Assembly: GCA_011046405.1 (NCBI GenBank)
Contig: DSAR01000438.1
Location: 1-16,446 of the forward strand
DNA from: Chloroflexota bacterium
GTDB lineage: Bacteria > Chloroflexota > Anaerolineae > B4-G1
Direction of reading: 5' to 3'
DNA: 16,446 bases
Each line of letters opens with the position of its first letter. The stretch's first letter is position 1. Made by a program: the position numbers and the translations under genes. The notes under the pieces are model-generated. The model worked only from the letters and a program-made list of their open reading frames with translations. It had not been told where the DNA came from and did not search any database. This document shows, in pieces, positions 1 to 6,617 of this stretch.

Positions 1-898
1 GAGGGCCCGGGCCGCCGAACAGGAGTTGAACGTCAACTTTGGTGGGCAGATAGCGCTCCTGGGATACGATCTGCCAAAGCAGCGCGTTCGATCGGGCGAA
101 CAGTTGCCGGTCACACTTTATTGGCAAGCGTTGTCCCCAATGGGTACCGATTATCAGACATTTCTCCATCTTGTGCGTCCTGGACACGTCTTGTGGGGCC
201 AGGAGGATCACCTCAATCCGGCCGGTCTTCCGACGACCCGTTGGGCCCTGGACAAGTACGTGTGGGATTCGTATAGTCTTCACATTTTGCCGGGCATTCC
301 TCCCGGGGAGTATATGCTCAACGTGGGGGTCTATTCGATGGGTGGGGGGTATCGCCTGGAACGATATGATGAACAGGGGCAATCCCTTGGCACCAGTGCG
401 CCGATCGCCTCTATCGAGGTGCTGGTGCCTCGACGCCAGCCAGCGGTTCGCGACTTGGATCTGACGAGAGAGCTGCTTACCACTTACCCCGATGGGGGGG
501 TGACGTTGTTGGGATATATACAGGAGAGCGAAGAGGTTGTTTTGCCTGGCACCTGGTCGTTGGTGTTGCTGTGGCGAGCCGAGCGGGATAGACCGGAAGC
601 GCAGACGCGGGATGTCATCTTATGGGACGCCGGTGGCAGAGAAGTGTGGCGCGAGTCCGGTGTACCGGCGGCAGGCGTCTATCCGTTTGACGTGTGGCAG
701 GCAGGCGAGCTCATTCGCGATCCAATTCGGTTGACAACGTCAGCGATCTTTTCAGATGGCGCTCTGCCAGATGGGCCTTACCAATTTGGGATCGAGTTGA
801 AGGATAACGCAGGCGCCTCTCTGTGGCCTGAAGGGTTACGCGACGTTCCGCCTCTCATTCTCGGAGACGTGGAATTTATTCAACCGGATTCCGGATAA
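1..898 (+). CDS. C-terminal part of a probable membrane glycosyltransferase (5' end outside window)
   Basis: The reading frame is open to the left edge (first full codon at position 2), so this is a 3' fragment; the TTG at 26 is probably not the start. About 298 residues are visible and none forms a membrane helix. They resemble two successive beta-sandwich modules. The first runs roughly from FGGQIALLGYDLP to IASIEVLVP, the second from GGVTLLGYIQE to LGDVEFIQP. The hallmarks (LLGY near the start, LPVTLYWQA, TFLHLV, LPDGPYQF) recur at the C-terminus of the next gene, which carries them behind a GT-C membrane domain. I therefore infer that the missing N-terminus is also a polytopic glycosyltransferase using a lipid-linked sugar at the outer face of the membrane. 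The stop at 896-898 overlaps the Shine-Dalgarno of the next gene, implying one operon. The alternative is a secreted beta-sandwich protein without a catalytic domain. Confidence 0.7.
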   Translation, partial: RARAAEQELNVNFGGQIALLGYDLPKQRVRSGEQLPVTLYWQALSPMGTDYQTFLHLVRPGHVLWGQEDHLNPAGLPTTRWALDKYVWDSYSLHILPGIPPGEYMLNVGVYSMGGGYRLERYDEQGQSLGTSAPIASIEVLVPRRQPAVRDLDLTRELLTTYPDGGVTLLGYIQESEEVVLPGTWSLVLLWRAERDRPEAQTRDVILWDAGGREVWRESGVPAAGVYPFDVWQAGELIRDPIRLTTSAIFSDGALPDGPYQFGIELKDNAGASLWPEGLRDVPPLILGDVEFIQPDSG

Positions 899-908
899 GG
901 AGAAGCGA

Positions 909-3242
909 ATGTTGCAAAAATGGCGGGGCTGGCAGATCGTGTTAGCTTTGGCGGGTATAGCAGTTCTGGTGCTGCTGATTGCCTGGCCGCTGCGCACCCT
1001 GTCTACCGATGATCCTTACATCACCTACCGCTACGCGCGCAACCTGGCTACAGGCCGTGGCCTGGTCTATAACGTCGGAGAGCGGGTGCTCAGCACGACT
1101 GCGCCTTTTTACGCAGTGATTCTGGCAACGGGAAATGCATGGTTGGGCATTGATATTCCTGCGTTCAGTAACGCGCTGGGTGCGCTGTCTTTCTGGGCGG
1201 CGGCCAGCGCGATTTTTCTGCTCGGCCAGTGCCATGGTCACCCGTGGGCTGGATTCGTCGCGGCGCTCGTATGTGCTTCGTCGCCATTGCTCTGGCTGAC
1301 GTTGGGATTCGAAACTGGCGTCTACGTCGCACTGGTCTGCTGGGCCTTCTGGGCCTTCTCTGTCGAGCGCCGGCTTTTTTGCGCGCTTCTTCTGGCGTTG
1401 GCTACCCTCGTTCGCAATGATGCCATTGTCGCTGCGGTGCTGATTGGATTTGCCTGGTGGATCGAGCATCGACGCACACCCTGGCCCTGGCGTTACGTCG
1501 TGCGCTGCGCTGCACTCTATGCCGGCATGGTTGGCGCGTGGGCAACCTGGCTCACGCTGCAGTTTGGCTCCCCGATCCCGGTCACGTTGATGGCCAAATC
1601 AATCCAGGCGCGCTTCGGGCTGACCGGCTTCTACTCGAACACCACCTTCCTGGAAGGGCTGACGATTTTGTGGCGAGCCTGGATCGGACAGACGTGGATC
1701 TACTGGCTGGCGTTGCCGGCGCTCGTATTGGGGACGCTCGCTTTGCGCCGCGCGCGCTGGGCCTGGGGTTTAGCGGGATGGAGCACCCTGGCGATAGGCG
1801 CCTACGTCATCTTGGGGGTGGCGCCCTATCCCTGGTATTATGCGCCGTTGGCTCCACTGTTGGCGTTATTGTTGGGGATAGGGGTGGAATGCTTTCTTAC
1901 CTGGAGTCGGGCCTGGGGTCGGGCCTGGGGTCGGGCCTGGGGTCGGGCCTTTTTCACAATCGCGATGGCCCTGCCCCTGCTCGTCGCCCAGTTCATCTCG
2001 GTCAGCCAGATGGCTGCAGCCATTCACGGCCCAGTCCCGCCGCCAGCCGAGATCGAAGCCAAGGTGCTGCCCGAGGCCAAGACGAGCATCTACCGGCGTG
2101 TGGGGGAGTGGCTCGCATCTAACACCCCGGCCGAAGCTACCGTCGGCGTGACGGAGGTCGGCGTGATGGGCTACTACGCCGAACGGCCGATGTTAGATTT
2201 CCTGGGCCTTCTTCAACCGGAAGTGGCGCAAGCCTTGGCGCGAGGCGATATCCTCTGGAGTGTGCCGGCCTACGCGCCCGACTACCTGGCGCTGACGGCG
2301 GTCAATCCACTCTATACTTACCCCATTCTGAAGGATCGCTGGTTTCAACAAACTTACCGGCCTGAGATGACTTTTAGGGACGCCCGCTTCTGGGGCAGCC
2401 CGATCACCGTCTACCGGCGTGTTGGGGATGCGCCGCCGCTAGAGTCCTATGAGGTCAACTTGCCGGTGATGGATGACGTGACGCTGGTTTCCTGGGCTGC
2501 CGATCGGGTGATCTTGGACCCCGGGACTTCTCTGCGCACGCGCTTGACGTGGCGCACCACGGATCCGGATATTTTGGACGGCGCACAGGTCTCCGTTTAC
2601 CTGGTGGACGCCGCTTGGCACGAGATTGGACAACGCGCGTGGCTTTACGAGACGTCCGCCTGGTCCAAGGACGACGAGGTGGACGTTTACCACCCACTGC
2701 TCGTGGCGGAACACGTCCCGGCGGGGCGTTACGGGCTGCGCGTACGGATCGAGGACACTGGCGGGGCTGAGGTGTTCGAGGGAGAGGTAGGCTGGCTCAA
2801 GTCTCCACCGGCGGTTACTGTCCCGCCAGACGCCACGCCGTTAGATGTGGATGCAGGCTTTGCCCGGTTGGCGGGTTATACGCTGAGCCCGGAACCGCCG
2901 TTACAGCCCGGCCAGCCGCTGACATTGACACTCTACTGGGCCGTGCAAGCGCCTGCTGATCGCGATTGGAGCATCTTCGTGCATCTACTAGACGAGGCTG
3001 GAGAACGTATCGCCCAGGGAGATGGACAGCCCTTCAATGCGCGTTACCCCAGCACTGCGTGGGGCGCTGGCGAGATCATCCCTGACAAACATGCTCTTTC
3101 GTTGCCCAATCCGTTGCCCGATGGCCCCTACCAGATGCTGGTCGGCATGTATGACCTGGCTAACGGCGAGCGGTTGGCCCTGTTCGATGCTGATGGGCAT
3201 CCATTGCCAGACCGAGCTGCGTCCTTGGAAATCTCTCAATAA
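909..3242 (+). CDS. GT-C family membrane glycosyltransferase with C-terminal beta-sandwich modules
   Basis: A 777-aa polytopic protein. The start ATG has AAGGAG at 897-902, 6 nt upstream. The N-terminus is one hydrophobic helix followed by LSTDDPYITYRYARNLATG, which carries the acidic pair typical of the first outer loop of GT-C (PMT/ArnT-like) transferases; they move a sugar from a polyprenyl-phosphate donor. Many hydrophobic segments continue to about residue 370. A soluble region (GVTEVGVMGYYAERPMLDF) then leads into two beta-sandwich modules, about residues 515-640 and 650-775. The second (LTLTLYWAV, IFVHLLDEAG, LPDGPYQMLVGMYD) closely resembles the domain in the preceding gene. Residues about 333-347 are a repeat, AWGRAWGRAWGRA, in a loop between two helices, encoded by a G-rich 12-nt tandem repeat. 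The acceptor is unknown; surface polysaccharide or protein glycosylation is plausible. Family assignment is firm, substrate is not. Confidence 0.85.
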   Translation: MLQKWRGWQIVLALAGIAVLVLLIAWPLRTLSTDDPYITYRYARNLATGRGLVYNVGERVLSTTAPFYAVILATGNAWLGIDIPAFSNALGALSFWAAASAIFLLGQCHGHPWAGFVAALVCASSPLLWLTLGFETGVYVALVCWAFWAFSVERRLFCALLLALATLVRNDAIVAAVLIGFAWWIEHRRTPWPWRYVVRCAALYAGMVGAWATWLTLQFGSPIPVTLMAKSIQARFGLTGFYSNTTFLEGLTILWRAWIGQTWIYWLALPALVLGTLALRRARWAWGLAGWSTLAIGAYVILGVAPYPWYYAPLAPLLALLLGIGVECFLTWSRAWGRAWGRAWGRAFFTIAMALPLLVAQFISVSQMAAAIHGPVPPPAEIEAKVLPEAKTSIYRRVGEWLASNTPAEATVGVTEVGVMGYYAERPMLDFLGLLQPEVAQALARGDILWSVPAYAPDYLALTAVNPLYTYPILKDRWFQQTYRPEMTFRDARFWGSPITVYRRVGDAPPLESYEVNLPVMDDVTLVSWAADRVILDPGTSLRTRLTWRTTDPDILDGAQVSVYLVDAAWHEIGQRAWLYETSAWSKDDEVDVYHPLLVAEHVPAGRYGLRVRIEDTGGAEVFEGEVGWLKSPPAVTVPPDATPLDVDAGFARLAGYTLSPEPPLQPGQPLTLTLYWAVQAPADRDWSIFVHLLDEAGERIAQGDGQPFNARYPSTAWGAGEIIPDKHALSLPNPLPDGPYQMLVGMYDLANGERLALFDADGHPLPDRAASLEISQ
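1907..1950 (+). repeat. G-rich 12-nt tandem repeat in the glycosyltransferase gene (locus A)
   Basis: Three perfect copies of TCGGGCCTGGGG (1907-1918, 1919-1930, 1931-1942) plus 8 nt of a fourth. The unit is a multiple of three, so copies can be gained or lost without a frameshift; each adds Ala-Trp-Gly-Arg. The plus strand has alternating GGG and GGGG runs spaced 2-3 nt apart, a pattern able to form a G-quadruplex in the coding strand and the mRNA. The unit matches locus C at 13079-13119 at 11 of 12 bases. Confidence 0.95.
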
Positions 3243-3264
3243 ATGAAAAAGAAGGAGGAAAGCG

Positions 3265-4254
3265 ATGTTTGATATGACCAAAGTGGATCGGCTTAAGGCT
3301 GCCATTCAAGGCGAACGGGTGGATCGGGTGCCCGTTGCCCTATGGCGTCATTTCCCAGGAGACGATTATCGTCCAGAGGATTTGGCCCGGGCAACGGTGG
3401 ATTTTCAACAACGATTCGACTTCGATTTCGTCAAGGTGACACCGGCGAGCGGCTTTTGCCTGAAGGACTGGGGCTCCAGGGATCGGTGGGTGGGGAACTT
3501 GGAAGGGACACGTGAATACACACATTATCCCATTCAATCGCCCGATGATTGGCGAGAGATCAAGCCCCTGGACCCCACGAAAGGAGAACTGAGCGCGCAG
3601 TTGCGCTGCCTTCGTCTCATCGCCGGGGCGTTAGGAAAAGATACGCCATTCATCCAGACCATTTTCAGTCCATTGGCTCAAGCCAAGAATCTGGTCGGGC
3701 GGGATAATTTACTGACCCACTTGCGCCTTTATCCCGAAGCAATGCACGAAGGCCTGCAGACGATTACGACAAGCATTGCTCGTTTTATTGAAGCTGCAAT
3801 TGATACGGGCATTGCGGGCGTGTTCTACGCAGTACAACACGCACAATATGGCCTGCTTGCCGAAGACGAATACCGCACCTTCGGCGTGCCATATGATCAA
3901 CAGGCGTTGGAACCTGCAGGATCGTTGTGGCTCAACGTGTTACACCTGCACGGAGCCGACGTCATGTTCGACCTGCTGGCCGATTATCCAGTGCAAGTCA
4001 TCAACTGGCACGATCGAGAGACGCGACCGACACTATCGGAGGCCCAGCAGCGATTCGACGGCGCAGTGTGCGGCGGGATCCAACAGTGGGACGTGATGGT
4101 GCGCGGCGCCCCTGACGACGTACAGAAGCAAGCCATAGATGCGATGAAACAGACAGGCGGACGGCGCTTTATCCTGGGAACAGGATGCGTCACGCCCGTC
4201 ATTGCGCCCATTTCAAACATCCGGGCTGCACGCGAGGCGGTCACCGAAGGATGA
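3265..4254 (+). CDS. Uroporphyrinogen decarboxylase (UroD) superfamily protein
   Basis: A 329-aa soluble protein; ATG preceded by AAGGAGG at 3252-3258 with 6 nt spacing, 22 nt after the glycosyltransferase stop. The opening (TKVDRLKAAIQGERVDRVPV) is typical of the UroD/MtaA superfamily, a TIM barrel that includes haem-pathway uroporphyrinogen decarboxylase and cobamide- or methanol-type methyltransferases. Later segments fit the fold: FIQTIFSPLAQAKNL, VLHLHGADVMFDLLADYPV, INWHDRE, and near the C-terminus RRFILGTGCVTP. The substrate-binding arginine motif near the N-terminus of true HemE (RQAGRY type) is not visible, ALWRHFPGDD standing there instead, so I do not call it hemE. LHLHG and GTGC may hold metal- or cofactor-contacting residues, as in methyltransferase members. 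The operon with glycosyltransferases gives no clue to the substrate. Confidence 0.8.
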   Translation: MFDMTKVDRLKAAIQGERVDRVPVALWRHFPGDDYRPEDLARATVDFQQRFDFDFVKVTPASGFCLKDWGSRDRWVGNLEGTREYTHYPIQSPDDWREIKPLDPTKGELSAQLRCLRLIAGALGKDTPFIQTIFSPLAQAKNLVGRDNLLTHLRLYPEAMHEGLQTITTSIARFIEAAIDTGIAGVFYAVQHAQYGLLAEDEYRTFGVPYDQQALEPAGSLWLNVLHLHGADVMFDLLADYPVQVINWHDRETRPTLSEAQQRFDGAVCGGIQQWDVMVRGAPDDVQKQAIDAMKQTGGRRFILGTGCVTPVIAPISNIRAAREAVTEG

Positions 4255-4273
4255 AAAAGGGGATATGGGTCGT

Positions 4274-4293
4274 GATGGTGCTAGATGGTGCTA
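4274..4293. repeat. 10-bp tandem duplication between convergent genes
   Basis: GATGGTGCTA occurs twice head to tail (4274-4283, 4284-4293). The second copy contains the stop codon of the minus-strand S1-domain gene (TAG, complement of 4291-4293). The 36-nt gap between the convergent UroD-like and S1 genes contains nothing else I recognise; no hairpin followed by a T-run is visible. Confidence 0.85.
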
Positions 4294-4989
4294 GTTTGAG
4301 TGTTCCTTGAGCGTACGGGCCAAGATATCTTCCCTATCTGAGAGGTCTGGCTGTTTACGCTTGGCTCGACGGTCACTCTTGCGCTTGCGAGACTGGGCCT
4401 GCTCCAAAGCGATCTCCATTGAGGTCATCATAGGCTCTTTCTCGGCCTCAGCTTGAATACCCGCCATCACCTCGTCCTGGATACCCAGCATACTGAGATC
4501 GATTCGATGTCGGCGTCGATCCACTTTGAGAATCCGAACCTCTACGTCATCGCCCATACTTAGCAATTCTGACGGGTGACGGACGTAACCGGAAGACATC
4601 TCTCGCACGTGGAGCAAGCCGGGCCGTTCGGCGCCGATGTCGACGAAAGCCCCATACGACTCCAGTCGAGTCACGTTGCCGGTGTAGATCTGCCCGTCTT
4701 TCAATTCAGACCAGGTCACGTCGGGCGGCTTGACCATCGTCAGACCGATGCGGCCCTTATTCGGTTTGACGTCGGTGACCCACACAGTCACGTTATCGCC
4801 AGGCTCGACGACATCGGCCACGCGATTGACGCGTTTGGGCGAAAGCTGAGAGATGTGAACCATCCCGTCATACTCCAACCCCAGGTCAATCACGGCTCCG
4901 TACAGGTGGGTTTCTTTGACGACGCCCTTGAGCTGCATCTTAGGTTCTACGTCTTGAATGGATTGTGGTTGTACTTGTTCTTCTGTCAC
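4291..4989 (-). CDS. Protein with two S1 RNA-binding domains
   Basis: 232 aa. The start is GTG at 4987-4989, with AGGAG (complement of 4996-5000) 6 nt upstream. Two S1 (OB-fold) domains are visible. The first covers about residues 18-85 (LKGVVKETHLYGAVIDLGLE, DGMVHISQLS, GRIGLTM). The second covers about 98-167 (TGNVTRLESYGAFVDIG, PGLLHVREMS, HRIDLSM). A charged C-terminal tail rich in Arg/Lys (QSRKRKSDRRAKRKQ) probably adds nucleic-acid affinity. Such short S1 proteins are related to ribosomal protein S1 (four to six domains) and to the general stress protein 13 family; a role in translation or RNA handling in the cytoplasm is inferred. It is monocistronic, transcribed from the promoter at 5029-5056, and converges on the UroD-like gene. 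Confidence 0.85.
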   Translation of the reverse strand: MTEEQVQPQSIQDVEPKMQLKGVVKETHLYGAVIDLGLEYDGMVHISQLSPKRVNRVADVVEPGDNVTVWVTDVKPNKGRIGLTMVKPPDVTWSELKDGQIYTGNVTRLESYGAFVDIGAERPGLLHVREMSSGYVRHPSELLSMGDDVEVRILKVDRRRHRIDLSMLGIQDEVMAGIQAEAEKEPMMTSMEIALEQAQSRKRKSDRRAKRKQPDLSDREDILARTLKEHSN

Positions 4990-5028
4990 GTGTAACTCCT
5001 ATTCTTGATTAAGATTGTTTGCGGAGGC

Positions 5029-5056
5029 ATTATATCGTAGGATGGAGAGGTGTCAA
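5029..5056 (-). promoter_or_regulatory. Sigma-70-type promoter of the S1-domain gene
   Basis: On the minus strand a perfect -35 box TTGACA (complement of 5051-5056) is separated by 16 nt from a perfect -10 box TATAAT (complement of 5029-5034). Transcription would begin near 5022, giving a leader of about 30 nt before the GTG at 4989. Both hexamers match the consensus exactly, so strong constitutive expression is expected. Confidence 0.85.
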
Positions 5057-5126
5057 GTTGTTTAGGCTCTCTGGGGTTTCGTATGGTGTGTAGGACTGTG
5101 CTAGGGCCTGTCTGGCGCAACATTTA

Positions 5127-5154
5127 ACTTCCGACTATAAATATTATGTAAAGT
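5127..5154 (+). other. dif: dif-like XerC/XerD recombination site
   Basis: The 28 bases divide into an 11-nt XerC-type arm ACTTCCGACTA (5127-5137), a 6-nt centre TAAATA (5138-5143) and an 11-nt XerD-type arm TTATGTAAAGT (5144-5154). Recalled B. subtilis dif is ACTTCCTAGAA / TATATA / TTATGTAAACT. Matches counted by eye are 8 of 11, 5 of 6 and 10 of 11, or 23 of 28. dif is where XerC and XerD resolve chromosome dimers at division; elements that integrate through Xer carry similar sites. The position is intergenic, between divergent genes, as expected. No xer gene lies in the window. Whether it is the chromosomal dif or an integration scar cannot be decided from this sequence. Confidence 0.65.
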
Positions 5155-5185
5155 AGAAACCTGGGAATGGGCCTACTTTACATAA
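5144..5185. repeat. 13-bp perfect inverted repeat built from the XerD arm
   Basis: TTATGTAAAGTAG (5144-5156) is followed after 16 nt by its exact reverse complement CTACTTTACATAA (5173-5185). The left arm includes the XerD half of the dif-like site; the right arm is therefore an inverted second XerD half-site. The bases where its XerC arm should lie (about 5192-5202) match poorly. The pair can fold into a hairpin. No T-run follows, so a terminator is unlikely. Confidence 0.8.
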
Positions 5186-5268
5186 CTAATAAAAGGGAAA
5201 ACGAAGGCCTCTTAAAATTTTTACGCAAATCGTGCCAAACAGTGAATTTTTTTGAGTAAAATGTTAAA

Positions 5269-5299
5269 TTCTCTGTGCTCTCTGTGTCTCTGTGGTGAA
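5269..5299. repeat. CTCTGTG-type dispersed intergenic repeat
   Basis: Three CTCTGTG units (5271-5277, 5280-5286, 5288-5294) lie in a short run ending in GTGGTGAA. Low-complexity runs with this wording occur between genes in many environmental bacteria, as I recall; that cannot be verified here. It lies upstream of the first S41 protease gene and creates a spurious upstream start (GTG at 5292) in that frame. The rest of 5186-5426 is AT-rich, with only a weak promoter candidate. Confidence 0.6.
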
Positions 5300-5328
5300 A
5301 TCTAGGCTTCTTTCAGTGCAGCCATTAC

Positions 5329-5356
5329 TTGCTCCCGTTCTGCTTTGTGTTAGAAT
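5329..5356 (+). promoter_or_regulatory. Weak candidate promoter for the S41 protease-smpB operon
   Basis: TTGCTC (5329-5334) and TAGAAT (5351-5356) are 16 nt apart, ahead of the ATG at 5427. The -10 has a five-of-six match, the -35 is poor. The -35 segment TTGCTCCC (5329-5336) is also the reverse complement of GGGAGCAA at 5402-5409 in the leader, so a long-range stem is possible. Weak evidence. Confidence 0.25.
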
Positions 5357-5426
5357 ATGCAGGTTATTTGGATGCTGGTATTTTATTTTTACTACGTGCG
5401 TGGGAGCAAATTGGTGGATTGCGATT

Positions 5427-6602
5427 ATGACAAAAAGAAACGTTTTATTGACGTTGATGCTCATATTTATTTGCGGATGTTTGTCCTATGGCGCCGGGTT
5501 TAGCGTCTATCTGCTACAAGAAAGAGCCCAGATCAATCACGCTTTCGATGTCTTCTGGGAAGCCTGGGACAGGGTCGAGGATTATTTCTATGGCGATCTT
5601 CCCACCCGGCAAGAGCGCACATACGGCGCGATTCGCGGGGCTTTGGCACTCCTTGGAGATCCTTACACGACTTTCGTCGAACCACAACCCCGTGAACTAG
5701 AACGGGATCGGATGCGTGGCTATTTTGGCGGCATAGGGGTCGCCATTCAAAAAGATGACGATGGCCAGGTGCTTTTATCCCCCTATCCGGATTCCCCCGC
5801 TGAACGGGCCGGTGTTTTGGAAGGCGATGTGCTTTTGGCTGTCGACGACCACATGGTCACAGACACCACGTCGCTCGACACGGTAAAAGCCTGGATACGT
5901 GGAGAGGTCGGGACAATGCTAAGGATAACCATATCTCGCCCCCCCACCCCACCATTTGATCTCTCGATTGAACGGGAGGAGATACAAACCCCCTCGGTTG
6001 TCTGGCGACCTCTCGAGCAAGATCCATCCATTGCCTATATCCAGATCGCCCGGTTTACCGAAAGGACGGGAGACGAGGTGATCGCTGCTTTGGAAGAATT
6101 ATTGCGGGAAAATCATTGCAAAGCAGTTTTATTAGACCTGCGAGACAATTCAGGAGGACTCATCCCAACAGCAGTCACGACGGTCAGCCAGTTCCTGGGC
6201 GAGGGAGACGTAATGATCGAATCCTCTCGAAAGGGACCGGAGCGGGTCGTATTGGTCGAGAGCGGCGGGCAGGCCATCACCCTTCCATTGGCGGTGCTGG
6301 TAAACGGCGGAACGGCCAGCGCTGCGGAGATCGTGGCTGGTGCGTTGCAAGCTCACCAACGCGCGCCGCTCATTGGCGAAACGACGTTTGGCAAAGGATC
6401 TGTCCAACTGATTTATGATCTATCCGACGGCTCTTCGCTGCATATTACGTCAGCTATCTGGTTGACGCCCGATCGTCGTCCCCTCGAAGGACAGGGATTG
6501 ACTCCCGATATTTTGGTCTCTCGACGTAACGGCGCTCAGAATGAAACTGAGGATGCCCAGATGGAGCGGGCTATTACCTATCTACAGACTGAGATGCCAT
6601 AA
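5427..6602 (+). CDS. S41 family C-terminal processing serine protease (first copy)
   Basis: 391 aa. The ATG at 5427 was preferred over in-frame GTG 5292. It is directly followed by a typical export signal or anchor (MTKRNVLLTLMLIFICGC), and a GGTGG-type Shine-Dalgarno lies about 10 nt upstream; the extra 45 residues would arise from repeat and leader DNA. The cysteine at 18 in ICGC could be a lipobox, but this is not certain. A CtpA/Prc-type layout follows: N-terminal helical part, PDZ domain about residues 95-175 (GGIGVAIQKDDDG, ERAGVLEGDVLLAVDD), then the protease core. The catalytic Ser is in GGTASAAEI (about S298) and the Lys in FGKGSVQ (about K323). These enzymes trim or degrade envelope proteins outside the cytoplasmic membrane. 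It is the first gene of a run with a paralog and smpB; the next ATG follows 15 nt after the stop. Confidence 0.9.
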   Translation: MTKRNVLLTLMLIFICGCLSYGAGFSVYLLQERAQINHAFDVFWEAWDRVEDYFYGDLPTRQERTYGAIRGALALLGDPYTTFVEPQPRELERDRMRGYFGGIGVAIQKDDDGQVLLSPYPDSPAERAGVLEGDVLLAVDDHMVTDTTSLDTVKAWIRGEVGTMLRITISRPPTPPFDLSIEREEIQTPSVVWRPLEQDPSIAYIQIARFTERTGDEVIAALEELLRENHCKAVLLDLRDNSGGLIPTAVTTVSQFLGEGDVMIESSRKGPERVVLVESGGQAITLPLAVLVNGGTASAAEIVAGALQAHQRAPLIGETTFGKGSVQLIYDLSDGSSLHITSAIWLTPDRRPLEGQGLTPDILVSRRNGAQNETEDAQMERAITYLQTEMP

Positions 6603-6617
6603 GCTCAAGGAGTTTTG

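Noticed and set aside
1457..2122. A 221-codon plus-strand ORF inside the glycosyltransferase gene
   Set aside because: Shadow in another frame of a high-GC gene; composition is Arg/Gly/His-rich and no domain is recognisable.
5173..5202. A second full dif site in inverted orientation
   Set aside because: The XerD arm is exact but the expected XerC arm at 5192-5202 matches only about 4 of 11 positions, so only a half-site is claimed.
5292..5426. A 45-codon N-terminal extension of the first S41 protease from GTG 5292
   Set aside because: It starts inside the CTCTGTG repeat, and would put an odd cysteine- and tryptophan-rich stretch ahead of a normal signal sequence. The ATG at 5427 has a GGTGG site and gives a standard N-terminus.
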